A DNA stretch of 64,000 bases, taken from the NCBI RefSeq assembly GCF_033659955.1, contig NZ_JARUJP010000018.1, positions 6,847-70,846 on the forward strand, in the 5' to 3' direction. The notes below the pieces were generated by a model. It made no database searches, was not told where the DNA came from, and saw nothing but the letters and a program-made list of their open reading frames with translations. The position numbers and the translations under genes are program-made. Positions within the stretch are counted from its first letter, which is position 1; the number at the start of each line of letters is the position of its first letter. The stretch comes from Clostridium_AM tanneri (lineage in GTDB: Bacteria > Bacillota > Clostridia > Clostridiales > Clostridiaceae). This document shows positions 7,939 through 17,083 of the stretch, piece after piece.

Positions 7939-8985
7939 TTAGCTATTTTCTACAGCAATAATAGTAATATTTTTTAAATTGGTATCGTAAGTCAAATCGT
8001 AGATCTTGTTATTTTCCAAATTTCTCACCTTTGGACGTGTAGAACAATGCTCATTATTTTCAATTACTATAACCTTTTCTCCATTGCTAAGCCTTAATAT
8101 TGAACCTAAAGGATAGGGTGCAACCCTTCTAAGGAATACTTTAACTAGTTTCGGATCAAAAATTAGTCCGTTATTTGCCATTATATATTCAATAGCATCA
8201 GAGGGAATATAAGCTTTTTTATCGGCCTTTTCACTAATAAGATTATCGTAAGCATCGCAAAGACATATTATTCTTCCAAACTGGGATATATCTTCTCCCT
8301 TTTTCCCATCAGGGTATCCTTTACCATCAAAACGCTCATGGTGTTGAAGGATTCCCACGTAGGTAGTTACTGGTATATTATAATGCTGTTTTATATATCT
8401 ATATCCTTTTTCTGCGTGACTGTGTATTAAAGTTTCCTCTTCTTTGGTAAGTTGTTCTTCTTTATTCAGTAAACTTATAGGTATAAATACCTTTCCAATA
8501 TCGTGAAGAAGTGCAGATGCTACTAATTTTTCAATCTTTCTATTATCAAGATGCATAGCAATACCGATAACAGAAGACAACACTGCCACGTTTACAGAAT
8601 GACTGTATATATAATCATCAAAGGTTTTAATGTCTACCATATTTATCATTATACTCTTGTTATTTACTATTTCTAAAATTATACTTTTAGCCAAGTATTC
8701 GACAGTGTTTAAAGTTTTAGCAATATCTCCTGGCTGATTATATAGATTTTTCATTGATTTTACTGCATGAATTCTTAGTTCATCTGATATTACATTTTTA
8801 ACTATTATATCATGGGATACTGTATCCTCAATATATACCCCATTAACACCTACCTTCACAAGTCCCTGTATATATTCGTTATTTAATATTACATCCTTTG
8901 CAAGCAGCACAATTCCATCACTGGAGTAGATATTCCTTCCAAGCTTCATTCCCTCGTGCAAGCAAAAAGTAGGAACATAACGCAT
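7939..8985 (-). CDS. HD-GYP domain phosphodiesterase (c-di-GMP hydrolase type)
   Basis: A 348-aa cytoplasmic protein. After an N-terminal beta-rich module of about 100 residues (RYVPTFCLHEGMKLGRNIY) comes an HD-GYP domain (about 110-285), then a short C-terminal beta module. The metal and catalytic motifs are complete: H129 in HSVNVA, HDIGK (161-165), HAEKGY, and HHERFDGKGYPDG (215-227). Full conservation suggests activity on cyclic di-nucleotides. A paralogue with the same layout lies at 48145-49254. The ribosome site GGAGGG supports the start. It is transcribed alone. Confidence 0.92.
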   Translation of the reverse strand: MRYVPTFCLHEGMKLGRNIYSSDGIVLLAKDVILNNEYIQGLVKVGVNGVYIEDTVSHDIIVKNVISDELRIHAVKSMKNLYNQPGDIAKTLNTVEYLAKSIILEIVNNKSIMINMVDIKTFDDYIYSHSVNVAVLSSVIGIAMHLDNRKIEKLVASALLHDIGKVFIPISLLNKEEQLTKEEETLIHSHAEKGYRYIKQHYNIPVTTYVGILQHHERFDGKGYPDGKKGEDISQFGRIICLCDAYDNLISEKADKKAYIPSDAIEYIMANNGLIFDPKLVKVFLRRVAPYPLGSILRLSNGEKVIVIENNEHCSTRPKVRNLENNKIYDLTYDTNLKNITIIAVENS

Positions 8986-9278
8986 AATGTCACTTCCCTC
9001 CTTTATTGATAACTATGTTACTATTTATGCATTTAAAATTATTCTTGAAGTAATCCTTATTGCAAAAAATCGCCAGCCAAAACACTTCAATTATTTATAC
9101 TATAAGTATATTATCGTAAAATACATACTTTCCTTTATTTTAATTAAACCAAATTTTAAATTAAAAAGCATTTATCTATAAAGAATCTGAAATGTACTTT
9201 ACCTTTTTAGATTTAATACTTAAACACTAAAAAGACGGCTACATCAAAATTGTTTATAAATAAATGCTTATATAAAAG
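8986..9278. other. Intergenic region between HD-GYP and MOSC genes
   Basis: AT-rich. A short open frame on the plus strand (8987-9181) lacks a ribosome site and has no protein-like composition. I see no clear terminator for the cofactor operon here, only a weak GCATTTAT/ATAAATGC pair. Confidence 0.4.
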
Positions 9279-9710
9279 TTATTCTATGACAATTTCATCC
9301 TCTGGCTTGATCCAACCACCCTGTAGTACCTTAGCAAATATACCTTCTCTAGGCATAATACAGTCTCCTACTTGACTGCGGATTGCACAGCCCTGATGAC
9401 ACTCTTTTCCTATTTGTGTTACCTCCATTAGTACTTCCCCAACTTTAAACTTAGTTCCAACAGGAAGCTCATATAATATAATCCCCTCCGTTGTTAGGTT
9501 TTCTGCAAATTTTCCACTGCAAAGCCCTTCTACACCTTTAGCCTTCATCTTATCTATACTCTCCTGAGCAAGAAGACTAACTTGTCTATGCCACTCGCCA
9601 GAGTGGGCATCTCCTTCTAATCCATGATTTTCCCTAAAATACCCCTTCTCAATTGGATGTTTTATTACTCCTTTTTTCTCACTAATGTTAACTGCTAAAA
9701 CTCTAGCCAT
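9279..9710 (-). CDS. MOSC domain protein
   Basis: A 143-aa stand-alone MOSC domain, related to the C-terminal sulfur-carrier domain of molybdenum cofactor sulfurases. It probably handles sulfur or activated cofactor during Mo/W enzyme maturation. Typical blocks are GLEGDAHSGEWHRQVSLL, the FAENLTTEGI segment, and the conserved cysteine in GKECHQGCAIRSQVG. It is the last gene of the minus-strand cofactor cluster, 46 nt after moaC. The ribosome site GAGGG supports the start. Confidence 0.9.
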   Translation of the reverse strand: MARVLAVNISEKKGVIKHPIEKGYFRENHGLEGDAHSGEWHRQVSLLAQESIDKMKAKGVEGLCSGKFAENLTTEGIILYELPVGTKFKVGEVLMEVTQIGKECHQGCAIRSQVGDCIMPREGIFAKVLQGGWIKPEDEIVIE

Positions 9711-9756
9711 ATTAACCCTCCATTTCTTTTATATAGATAGTATCTAATTTTGGAGA

Positions 9757-10239
9757 TTATCTGTCTACATTCCTTTGAAAGTCTCCAGATTTCCCCCCAC
9801 TTTTCTTTACTAACATGATATTTGATATAGTCATTTCTCTATCTACAGCCTTGCACATATCGTAGATAGTAAGGGCTGCTACGGACACTGCTGTTAGCGC
9901 CTCCATTTCTATTCCTGTTTTCCCTACAGTTTTGGTTTTTGCTTCTATATCTATCTTCAAGCCTTCTAAATCTATTTTAAAGGCAATATCACAGCCTGAA
10001 ATATTTATTGGGTGGCACATAGGAATAATATTTGGTGTACTCTTAGCACCCATTATACCTCCCACCTGAGCCACAGAAAGAACATCTCCTTTTTTAATGG
10101 TTCCTTCCATAATTCTCTCAATTGTTTCTCTTTTCATGTGTATAGATCCTATGGCTACTGCTTCTCTTTCCGTGTCCTCTTTTTTACTAACATCTACCAT
10201 CTTGGCTCTTCCTTGTTCATTTATATGAGTAAATTCCAA
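9757..10239 (-). CDS. moaC: Cyclic pyranopterin monophosphate synthase MoaC
   Basis: A 160-aa MoaC, which converts the MoaA product to cyclic pyranopterin monophosphate in molybdopterin synthesis. Signature blocks are the N-terminal HINEQGRAKMVDVSKK, MCHPINISGCDI (metal and substrate pocket), KTGIEMEALTAVSVAALTIY and the C-terminal KSGGKSG. Length is normal. The start appears to be TTG, preceded by AGGGGGAATTAG. It lies 2 nt after the ABC ATPase gene, which implies translational coupling. No moaA or moeA is present nearby. Confidence 0.96.
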   Translation of the reverse strand: MEFTHINEQGRAKMVDVSKKEDTEREAVAIGSIHMKRETIERIMEGTIKKGDVLSVAQVGGIMGAKSTPNIIPMCHPINISGCDIAFKIDLEGLKIDIEAKTKTVGKTGIEMEALTAVSVAALTIYDMCKAVDREMTISNIMLVKKSGGKSGDFQRNVDR

Positions 10240-10241
10240 TA

Positions 10242-10943
10242 CTAATTCCCCCTATTCAACACCGTTTTTACCAGTGGATGTTCTGGATTCTTAAAGACTT
10301 TGGTTTTACTGCCGCTTTCAATTACTTTTCCTTTATCCATAAATATTACATAATCTGCAATTCTTTCAGCTTGATACATATCGTGAGTGACCATGATTAC
10401 AGTTCTATTATTCGACGTCATATCTTTGATTAGCTTTTCAGCCTCTAAAGTACTTTCCACATCCATTGCAGCAGTAGGCTCATCTAAAATCGAAAGTTCT
10501 GTTTCTAAAACAGCTGCTCTTATTATAGCAGTTTTTGCAGCTTCTCCTCCAGATATGTTTCTTACATTTTTGGAAAATAGTTTATCAATGTGAAAATAAT
10601 TCATATATTTCTTCACTCTAAAGTGAATATCCTCTTTATTTATCTTTCTATACTTTAAGCCGCTTATTATATTTTCAAGCACAGTGCTGTTAAACAAATA
10701 AGGACTTTGAGTCACTATTGAAATATTTTTCCTTATACTATTTATTCTTGACTCCCCATTATAAAGAATACTTCCTCTGTCTAAGGTATTAATACCAGCA
10801 ATACAGTTTAATAGCGTACTTTTTCCACTGCCATTAAGACCTAGTACTACATACACTTTTCCGCCTAAAAAGCTTAATTCATCTATACCTAAAACTTTTC
10901 TTCCATCATATTCTTTAAACGCTCCCTTTATATGAACCTGCAT
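10242..10943 (-). CDS. Tungstate/molybdate ABC transporter ATP-binding protein (TupC-like)
   Basis: A 233-aa ABC ATPase. Walker A is GLNGSGKST, the Q-loop is VTQSPYLF, the signature is ISGGEAAKTAI, Walker B is LSILDEPTAAMD, and the H-loop is VTHDM. The signature deviates from LSGGQ (ISGGEAAK), a form I associate with Tup-type ATPases. The context (permease upstream, mogA and moaC around it) argues for tungstate or molybdate uptake. The start is set at the ATG after GGAGGG; an in-frame TTG 12 nt upstream contains the ribosome site itself. No substrate-binding gene accompanies it. Confidence 0.87.
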   Translation of the reverse strand: MQVHIKGAFKEYDGRKVLGIDELSFLGGKVYVVLGLNGSGKSTLLNCIAGINTLDRGSILYNGESRINSIRKNISIVTQSPYLFNSTVLENIISGLKYRKINKEDIHFRVKKYMNYFHIDKLFSKNVRNISGGEAAKTAIIRAAVLETELSILDEPTAAMDVESTLEAEKLIKDMTSNNRTVIMVTHDMYQAERIADYVIFMDKGKVIESGSKTKVFKNPEHPLVKTVLNRGN

Positions 10944-10977
10944 TTTACCCTCCAAAGCTAAAATAAAGAATTTTTTA

Positions 10978-11646
10978 CTATCTCGCTTCCTGAAATCTAT
11001 GCAAAAAATAATTTACAATAAATGAAACAGCTAGTAGTATAATTCCTATAGTTATAGATTCTTGAAAATTACCTTTTCCAGTTTCCAGTGCTATATAAGT
11101 AGTCATAACCCTAGTCTCACCCTGAATATTGCCCCCAACCATCATTACTGCACCTACCTCTGATATAGCTCGTCCAAATCCTGCAGTAATGGAGGAAAGC
11201 ATTTGAGTCTTAGTTTCCTTTATTATAGTTATATAGGTATCCCTTTTGCCTGCACCTAAAGAAATGCAGGTAGCCTGAATTTCCCCAACATTTTTCGATA
11301 ATGATGTTACAGCAATTCCAAATATTATAGGCAGCACTAAAAGGGTCTGTGATATTATCATTGCCAAAGGTGTAAATAGAAGCTCTAGATTACCTAGAGG
11401 ACCTTCTTTTGATAACATTAAGTAAACTATCAATCCCATAAGTACTGGCGGCAGGCTCATCAATGTATTGGTTATTCTAAGAATCACCTTTTTGCCTCTA
11501 AAATTCTTTAATGCTGTTGGAACCGCACATATTAATGCAACGATAGCTGCTATAAAGGTTGATGATACAGATACTAATAAAGACATCCAAACTACCTTTA
11601 ATATGTCTTTATGTTGTGAAAGGAAACCTATTGCGTCATTAATCAT
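10978..11646 (-). CDS. Tungstate/molybdate ABC transporter permease (TupB-like)
   Basis: A 222-aa permease with about five to six membrane helices. The cytoplasmic EAA-type loop is SLGAGKRDTYITIIKE followed by ITAGFGRAISEVGAVMMVGGN, which matches Tup/Mod-type permeases. It lies between mogA and the ATPase gene in one minus-strand operon, with 34-nt spacing to the ATPase. Substrate is inferred from neighbours, since tungsten and molybdenum cannot be told apart from sequence alone. Confidence 0.87.
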   Translation of the reverse strand: MINDAIGFLSQHKDILKVVWMSLLVSVSSTFIAAIVALICAVPTALKNFRGKKVILRITNTLMSLPPVLMGLIVYLMLSKEGPLGNLELLFTPLAMIISQTLLVLPIIFGIAVTSLSKNVGEIQATCISLGAGKRDTYITIIKETKTQMLSSITAGFGRAISEVGAVMMVGGNIQGETRVMTTYIALETGKGNFQESITIGIILLAVSFIVNYFLHRFQEAR

Positions 11647-11675
11647 TTATTCTTCTCTCATCTAGATTTTATTAA

Positions 11676-12164
11676 CTATCTAGCACACTCTGATGCTTTT
11701 CCAGTCAATATATCTATACCATGAGGTAGTGCTGGTAGAATTACTCTTAGATTTTCCACTGCTCCTTTTGGGCTTCCCGGAAGGTTAACAATTAGAGTTT
11801 CATTTCTAATTCCAGAAACAGCCCTTGAAAGCATAGCTTTAGGAGTTACCTTTAAGGACTCATTTCTCATTGCCTCTCCAATTCCTGGAACATATTTTTT
11901 TATTACCTTCATAGTAGCCTCTGGTGTTACATCTCTCATAGAAAAACCTGTACCGCCATTGGTTAAAATCAAGTTTACTTTTAATTCATCACAAAGGTAA
12001 ATTAGCTCCTCCACTATTTTATCTAAATCATCTGGTATAATTTTATAATACTCTACACAATATACATCTTTATCCAGTTCATTTTTTAATGCTGGTCCTG
12101 TACCATCTTCTCTTTCACCTTTGGATCCTTTGTCACTTATAGTTAAAATTGCTGTTTTGATCAT
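11676..12164 (-). CDS. mogA: Molybdopterin adenylyltransferase, MogA/MoaB family
   Basis: A 162-aa MogA/MoaB protein that adenylates molybdopterin before metal insertion. Blocks include TISDKGSKGEREDGTGP at the N-terminus, the catalytic TNGGTGFSMRDVTPEAT segment, and NLPGSPKGAVENL. Length matches the family. It is the first gene of the cofactor/transport operon, with a strong GGGGGA ribosome site. MogA and MoaB cannot be separated with certainty, but the conserved GGTG and RDVTPEA motifs are intact. Confidence 0.92.
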   Translation of the reverse strand: MIKTAILTISDKGSKGEREDGTGPALKNELDKDVYCVEYYKIIPDDLDKIVEELIYLCDELKVNLILTNGGTGFSMRDVTPEATMKVIKKYVPGIGEAMRNESLKVTPKAMLSRAVSGIRNETLIVNLPGSPKGAVENLRVILPALPHGIDILTGKASECAR

Positions 12165-12317
12165 TTTTATCCCCCATTTCTCAAAATCACATTTATCCTA
12201 TATACCATTATATACCACAAGAATAGCAATTACTAGAATGTTTAAGGCATAACGGATTTATTATTAATAATTTTTAGTATATAATGTAATAGAAAAATAT
12301 ACAAGGGAGGTTTCTTT

Positions 12318-13445
12318 ATGCAATATAGGAAATTTGGTAGTTGCAATATTAAGCCATCAGCACTAGGTTTTGGGTGTATGAGACTGCCTGTGTTAGAAGA
12401 AGATAATTCAAATATTAATGAACCTGAAGCTATCAAACTTATAAGACATGCTATTGATAAAGGACTAACATATATAGACACCGCCTATCCTTATCATGGT
12501 GGAAATAGCGAGCTTATAGTAGGCAAAGCTCTAAAAGATGGCTATAGAGAAAAAGTCCAGCTTGCTACTAAAATGCCTGTTTGGTTAGTGGAGAAATATG
12601 AGGATTTTGACAAGTATCTAGATGAACAACTTTCAAAACTTCAGACAGATTTCATAGATTTTTATCTGCTTCATGCTTTGGATAAATCACGTATTGATAA
12701 AATGAAGAAATTAGGAGTTTTTAATTTTTTAGACAAGGCCCTAAAGGATGGCAGAATAAAACATGTAGGTTTTTCTTTTCACGATAAGTTAGATGTGTTT
12801 AAGCATATCCTAGACTTATACTCTTGGGACTTCTGTCAAATACAATATAATTTTTTAGATGAAGCCTATCAAGCTGGAAAAGAAGGACTTCTATGTGCTG
12901 CTTCTAAAGGTCTTGCTGTAGTTATAATGGAGCCTCTAAGAGGAGGAACCTTAGCTAAAAAACCGCCACAGGAAGTTGAAGAATTTTTAAAGGATTCACC
13001 TATAAATAAAAGTGCTGTAGACTGGGCTTTGAGTTGGATTTGGAATCACCCAGAAGTTTCTGTAGTGTTAAGCGGTATGAACTCTATTGAGCAAATAGAT
13101 GAGAATATAAAAATAGCTGAAAAGTCACTTCCAAATTCCTTTACTGAAAAAGAAGTTGAAATTATGGACAAAGTGAAGAAGAAATTTAAGGAGCTTATGA
13201 AGGTAGGCTGTACAGGTTGTGAATACTGTATGCCTTGCCCTGCTGGAGTAAATATCCCTAGAAATTTCGCTTTATACAACCAAGCCTTTATGTATGACGA
13301 TTTAGAAGGCTGTAAAAAAATATATGGAGTGATGCCTGAGCAAGCCAAAGCTTCTTGCTGCATTTCCTGTGGAAAATGTGAAGATGTCTGTCCTCAGCAC
13401 TTGGAAATTAGAAAGCTACTTAAGGATGTAGCTGTAACTCTTTAA
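12318..13445 (+). CDS. Aldo/keto reductase with C-terminal 4Fe-4S ferredoxin domain
   Basis: A 375-aa fusion. Residues 1-275 form an aldo/keto reductase barrel with the catalytic tetrad region: DTAYPYHGG (Asp/Tyr), the lysine in LATKMP and the histidine in FYLLHAL. The last about 80 residues carry two cysteine clusters, CTGCEYCMPCPAGVNIP and CCISCGKCEDVCPQH, that would bind iron-sulfur clusters. This architecture is common in anaerobes and suggests electron exchange with ferredoxin as well as NAD(P)H. The substrate is unknown. It is a single gene, convergent with the next. Confidence 0.93.
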   Translation: MQYRKFGSCNIKPSALGFGCMRLPVLEEDNSNINEPEAIKLIRHAIDKGLTYIDTAYPYHGGNSELIVGKALKDGYREKVQLATKMPVWLVEKYEDFDKYLDEQLSKLQTDFIDFYLLHALDKSRIDKMKKLGVFNFLDKALKDGRIKHVGFSFHDKLDVFKHILDLYSWDFCQIQYNFLDEAYQAGKEGLLCAASKGLAVVIMEPLRGGTLAKKPPQEVEEFLKDSPINKSAVDWALSWIWNHPEVSVVLSGMNSIEQIDENIKIAEKSLPNSFTEKEVEIMDKVKKKFKELMKVGCTGCEYCMPCPAGVNIPRNFALYNQAFMYDDLEGCKKIYGVMPEQAKASCCISCGKCEDVCPQHLEIRKLLKDVAVTL

Positions 13446-13461
13446 TAGGGTCTTAAAAATT

Positions 13462-13495
13462 AAACTTGCCTTATTACAACTAATAAGGCAAGTCA
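13462..13495. terminator. Terminator between convergent genes
   Basis: ACTTGCCTTATT and AATAAGGCAAGT form a 12-bp stem. On the minus strand it is followed by TTTAATTTTT, so it best serves the 89-aa gene; on the plus strand the T-run is poor. Confidence 0.7.
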
Positions 13496-13527
13496 GATAA
13501 GGATATGTTTTTCAATTAAGTTTAACT

Positions 13528-13797
13528 CTATTTTAGCTCTTCATAATCTACATCTACTATTTTCTTATCACTTAAGTCAAAGAATTCTTTCTCCACATTC
13601 ACATAATCTACTGTCTTTTCTTTTTTATTTATTTTTCTATTTTTCCAACTTTTAAAGTACTTAATACCTTTAGCTCCTCCCCATATTGCTATACCAGCCA
13701 CAACAAGCAGTGGAATAATTCTTATAAGGACAAATATAGCTAATATTCCAAAAACTATCTTAAATGCTCCTGAAAAATTCTTATTTACAAAATCCAT
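13528..13797 (-). CDS. Small membrane protein of unknown function
   Basis: An 89-aa protein. Residues about 10-45 hold one or two hydrophobic segments (IVFGILAIFVLIRIIPLL and VVAGIAIWGG), and a basic then acidic soluble tail follows (KKEKTVDYVNVEKEFFDL). A ribosome site (AAAAGAGG) and its own terminator support expression. I do not recognise the family. It lies between the aldo/keto reductase and an mntR-like gene, with no functional hint from either. Confidence 0.6.
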   Translation of the reverse strand: MDFVNKNFSGAFKIVFGILAIFVLIRIIPLLVVAGIAIWGGAKGIKYFKSWKNRKINKKEKTVDYVNVEKEFFDLSDKKIVDVDYEELK

Positions 13798-13929
13798 AAT
13801 TTAAACCTCTTTTCCTTAAATATGTTTATGTAATTATTATATCATAAAACCAAATTAAATGGTATTAAATATCACCTTAAGGAGTATTAATAAATTGTAA
13901 ACTTTAAAAGGAGCTTTTATTTTTCATAA

Positions 13930-13964
13930 AAATAAAATGCAACACAAAGTATATCTATGTGTTA
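13930..13964 (-). terminator. Terminator of the mntR-like gene
   Basis: On the minus strand the stem AACACA/TGTGTT is followed by GCATTTTATTTTT, just past the stop codon. Confidence 0.65.
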
Positions 13965-13975
13965 CATCTTATTGT

Positions 13976-14455
13976 CTACTGTTCATCTTTTCTTTTCTCT
14001 TTTCTGAATAAATCGAAATCGCTTATTACTTCAGGATTCTCCTGTATAAAGCTAATAAAATCCTCTAAATACTCCACAGTTTCGTTGCTTATAGTATGTT
14101 CCAATTTTTCCGTTTGCTCTAGAATTCCGTCTGATATTCCAAGCACCTTGAAAAAACCTTCAATGATGTTATGTCTTTTTAATAAGTATTTACCCATACT
14201 TTTCCCATCTTCCGTAAGAATTATTATGCCATATTTCTCGTACTTTACAAACTTTAATTCAGCTAATTTTTGAACCATCTTTGTTGCAGATGGTGGTTGA
14301 ACATTTAGAGACTTAGCTAAATCATGTATACGAGTAAAGCCTATCTGTTCCGAAAGCCTGTAGATCATTTCCAAATAATCCTCCATAGATGCCGTTAAAG
14401 TGTCATATTCTTTTTTCATATACTCACTAAAAGTAAAAAAATCTTCATCAGCCAT
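13976..14455 (-). CDS. DtxR/MntR family metal-dependent transcriptional regulator
   Basis: A 159-aa DtxR-type regulator. The N-terminal winged helix (TASMEDYLEMIYRL, then HDLAKSLNVQPPSATKMVQKL) precedes a dimerisation domain (KLEHTISNETVEYLEDFI). There is no SH3 domain, as in MntR. It is divergent from an MntH-type transporter with a palindrome between them, so manganese-responsive repression of that transporter is the natural model. The metal is inferred from context. Confidence 0.9.
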   Translation of the reverse strand: MADEDFFTFSEYMKKEYDTLTASMEDYLEMIYRLSEQIGFTRIHDLAKSLNVQPPSATKMVQKLAELKFVKYEKYGIIILTEDGKSMGKYLLKRHNIIEGFFKVLGISDGILEQTEKLEHTISNETVEYLEDFISFIQENPEVISDFDLFRKEKRKDEQ

Positions 14456-14580
14456 AGAATCACCTGCCTTATGGAATTACATGCAACTTATACCCTACAT
14501 CAATTATATGAAATAAATATTAAAAGTAGAACTTATTAATCACTTTTTTTCAGTATTATTCATATTGTAAATTAGGAAAG

Positions 14581-14594
14581 TTAGTATAGGCTAA
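14581..14594. promoter_or_regulatory. Candidate MntR/DtxR operator
   Basis: TTAGTATAGGCTAA has inverted TTAG/CTAA half-sites with a 6-bp centre, similar in plan to DtxR-family operators. It lies between the divergent regulator and mntH, 65 nt before the mntH start. This is a visual match only. Confidence 0.45.
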
Positions 14595-14658
14595 AAATGT
14601 TACTTAGCATTAATGATTTTAAAATAAACTAAGATAATATAAATCAGGAGGAACTATT

Positions 14659-15939
14659 ATGTATCCAGAAACAGAGTTTAAAGATTTAACACTAACTAAA
14701 TCTAAATATAGATGGGACTTGACAACTAAAGTTAAAGGAGTTCTTAAGTATTTAGGCCCTGCTTTTATAGTCAGTGTTGCATATGTAGATCCTGGAAACT
14801 TTGCTACCAATATAACCGGCGGATCCGTATTTAATTATAATTTAATTTGGGTAATATTATGGAGTAACCTGATGGCAATTTTTCTCCAAACTCTTTCCGC
14901 TAAGCTAGGCATTGCTACTGGCTTCAATCTATCTCAAATGTGCGGAAAAATATTTTCAAAAAAAGTTAACTGGTTTTTATGGACAATAGCTTGTATTACA
15001 GCTATGGCTACAACCTTAGCAGAATTTTTAGGAGCTTCTTTAGGCCTATATCTTCTCTTTAGAATACCACTTACTTATGCCGGCGTTATTACTGTAATAT
15101 TAACTTTTATTATAGTTAACCTTCAAAAATATGGACAGAGAGCTGTGGAACTTGTAATCACTGTATTAGTGTCAGTAATATGTATCGCCTATGGTTTTGA
15201 AGTTATTTTGGCAGATCCAAAGTGGACATCTGTAGCTCTTCATGCTCTAGTCCCTTCACTTCCAAATAGCAATGCTCTTTATGTAGCAGTGGGAATGCTA
15301 GGAGCCACAGTTATGCCTCATGTAATCTATCTTCATTCCGCGTTAGTCCAATCTAGGAATAAAAATTCCACAAAAGAAGAAAAAGCAAGACACTTGAAAA
15401 TGGAAAAAATAGATATAACTATAGCTATGAATATAGCTTTTCTAGTAAACTCTGCTATGGTAATCGTATCCGCTGCAGTTTTCTTTAGTCAAGGAATTGC
15501 TGTAGATTCAATAGAGCAAGCCCATAAATCCCTACAACCCCTCCTTGGAAGTTTATCTAGTGGTGCCTTTGGCATTGCTCTGCTGGCTTCTGGGCTATCC
15601 TCTTCTGCGGTAGGTGCTATGGCTGGAGAAAGTCTTATGGATGGCTTTGTTAACTTGAAAATCAATACTAACCTAAAGAGAATAATAACAATGGCTCCTG
15701 GTATGATTATAATATTACTTGGGGTAAACCCAATGAAGGCCTTAGTTTCAAGTCAAGTTATTTTAAGCTTTGCACTTCCGGCAGCAGTTATTCCTCTTAT
15801 GATTATAAGCAGTAAAAAAGATATTATGGGAGAAATGGTAAACAGACCTTCTACTAAGGTTATAGGTTGGATTATAACTTCTATAATAATCTCTTTAAAT
15901 TTAGTACTATTATTCCTTACCTTCACCGGTAAAAATTAA
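14659..15939 (+). CDS. mntH: Nramp-type divalent metal (Mn2+) transporter MntH
   Basis: A 426-aa proton-coupled Nramp transporter with about 11 membrane helices. The helix-1 metal-binding motif is AYVDPGNFATNI (DPGN) and the helix-6 motif is MPHVIYLHSALVQSR (MPH), both diagnostic. The start follows AGGAGG. The divergent mntR-like gene and the intervening palindrome support manganese as the main substrate. It ends at a clear terminator. Confidence 0.94.
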   Translation: MYPETEFKDLTLTKSKYRWDLTTKVKGVLKYLGPAFIVSVAYVDPGNFATNITGGSVFNYNLIWVILWSNLMAIFLQTLSAKLGIATGFNLSQMCGKIFSKKVNWFLWTIACITAMATTLAEFLGASLGLYLLFRIPLTYAGVITVILTFIIVNLQKYGQRAVELVITVLVSVICIAYGFEVILADPKWTSVALHALVPSLPNSNALYVAVGMLGATVMPHVIYLHSALVQSRNKNSTKEEKARHLKMEKIDITIAMNIAFLVNSAMVIVSAAVFFSQGIAVDSIEQAHKSLQPLLGSLSSGAFGIALLASGLSSSAVGAMAGESLMDGFVNLKINTNLKRIITMAPGMIIILLGVNPMKALVSSQVILSFALPAAVIPLMIISSKKDIMGEMVNRPSTKVIGWIITSIIISLNLVLLFLTFTGKN

Positions 15940-15953
15940 AAATGAAAATACAT

Positions 15954-15992
15954 CAAAAAGTCCACTAGTAAAAATCTGGTGGACTTTAAAAT
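15954..15992 (+). terminator. Terminator of mntH
   Basis: AAAGTCCAC and GTGGACTTT form the stem, flanked inside by TAG/CTG, followed by AAAATTT. The T-run is weak. Confidence 0.65.
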
Positions 15993-16152
15993 TTGGGAAT
16001 AGGTTCTGTTTCTTTATACTTGTTTTAACAGTTATTTAGCACTTGTAGTAATTAATTCCACAATTTTGAAACTTATCACTTTAAAATTCATTTGATATGT
16101 TATAATTAATATGTTAAAATATTTTAAATTTTTGTTATAAGGGGGAGATTCT

Positions 16153-17025
16153 ATGCGTTTTGCTACTTTTGTTTACCAAGATTGTGAACAAATAGGCATT
16201 ATTTTAGATGGGGAAAATTCAATTTTATGTTTAAAGGAATTATTTCCTGGTTTATCAATGATGGAGCTTATAGCTAATTTTAATAGTGAAATAGAAAATA
16301 AAATTAATACTATGAAAAGTAAGTTACAAAGAATATCACTAGACAGTATTATTTTAGAGTCGCCTATTCCAAATCCTCCAAGGGGAATTATATGCCTTGG
16401 TAAAAACTATAAGGATCATGTAAAAGAAGTTGCTAAGGCAGTAGAAAAAGAAGGAGATATTCCTGAGTTTCCCATATACTTTTCCAAGCTTGTAGATAGA
16501 TGTGTTGGACATAATTCAAATATACCGTCTCACAAGGGCTTAACGGAGAAGCTAGACTATGAAGTAGAACTGGCAATTATAATCGGTAAAGAAGGTAAGA
16601 ATATACCTATGGATAAAGTAGAAGATTATATATTTGGGTACACCATTTTAAACGATATTTCTGTAAGAGATTCTCAATGGAAACATAGTCAATGGTTTAA
16701 AGGAAAGAGTTTTAATGGGACATGCCCTATGGGACCTTGGATAGTTTCCAAAGATGAACTAAGGCTTCCTTTAGAGTTAGATATCAAATGCTTTGTTAAT
16801 GGTGAGTTAAGGCAAAATTCTAATACAAGAGAATTTATCTTCGATATACCATACATAATAAGCGACTTTTCAAAAGGTATAACCTTAAAACCTGGCGATG
16901 TAATCGCCACAGGAACTCCAGCTGGCGTAGGCATGGGATTTACTCCTCCTAAATATATAAATTCTGGAGATCAGGTCCACTGCTATATTGAAGGCATAGG
17001 CTCCTTAAAAAATGAAGTACTTTAA
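16153..17025 (+). CDS. Fumarylacetoacetate hydrolase family protein
   Basis: A 290-aa FAH-superfamily protein, a group of hydrolases and decarboxylases acting on diketo acids or oxaloacetate-like compounds with a bound divalent metal. The core motif GIICLGKNYKDHVKE, the metal ligands in LDYEVELAIIIGKEGKNI, the NDISVRDSQW block and TGTPAGVGMG are all visible. The first 70 residues form the small N-terminal domain seen in longer members. No catabolic genes surround it, so the substrate is unknown. The ribosome site is AGGGGGAG. Confidence 0.9.
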   Translation: MRFATFVYQDCEQIGIILDGENSILCLKELFPGLSMMELIANFNSEIENKINTMKSKLQRISLDSIILESPIPNPPRGIICLGKNYKDHVKEVAKAVEKEGDIPEFPIYFSKLVDRCVGHNSNIPSHKGLTEKLDYEVELAIIIGKEGKNIPMDKVEDYIFGYTILNDISVRDSQWKHSQWFKGKSFNGTCPMGPWIVSKDELRLPLELDIKCFVNGELRQNSNTREFIFDIPYIISDFSKGITLKPGDVIATGTPAGVGMGFTPPKYINSGDQVHCYIEGIGSLKNEVL

Positions 17026-17083
17026 CCTTTATACTAGAAGAATATCTAGTTAACATTTTTTTAGATTGTACCAGGAGGTAATT

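Noticed and set aside
8987..9181. 64-codon open frame on the plus strand
   Set aside because: No ribosome site; starts at the edge of the HD-GYP promoter; composition looks like translated AT-rich spacer.
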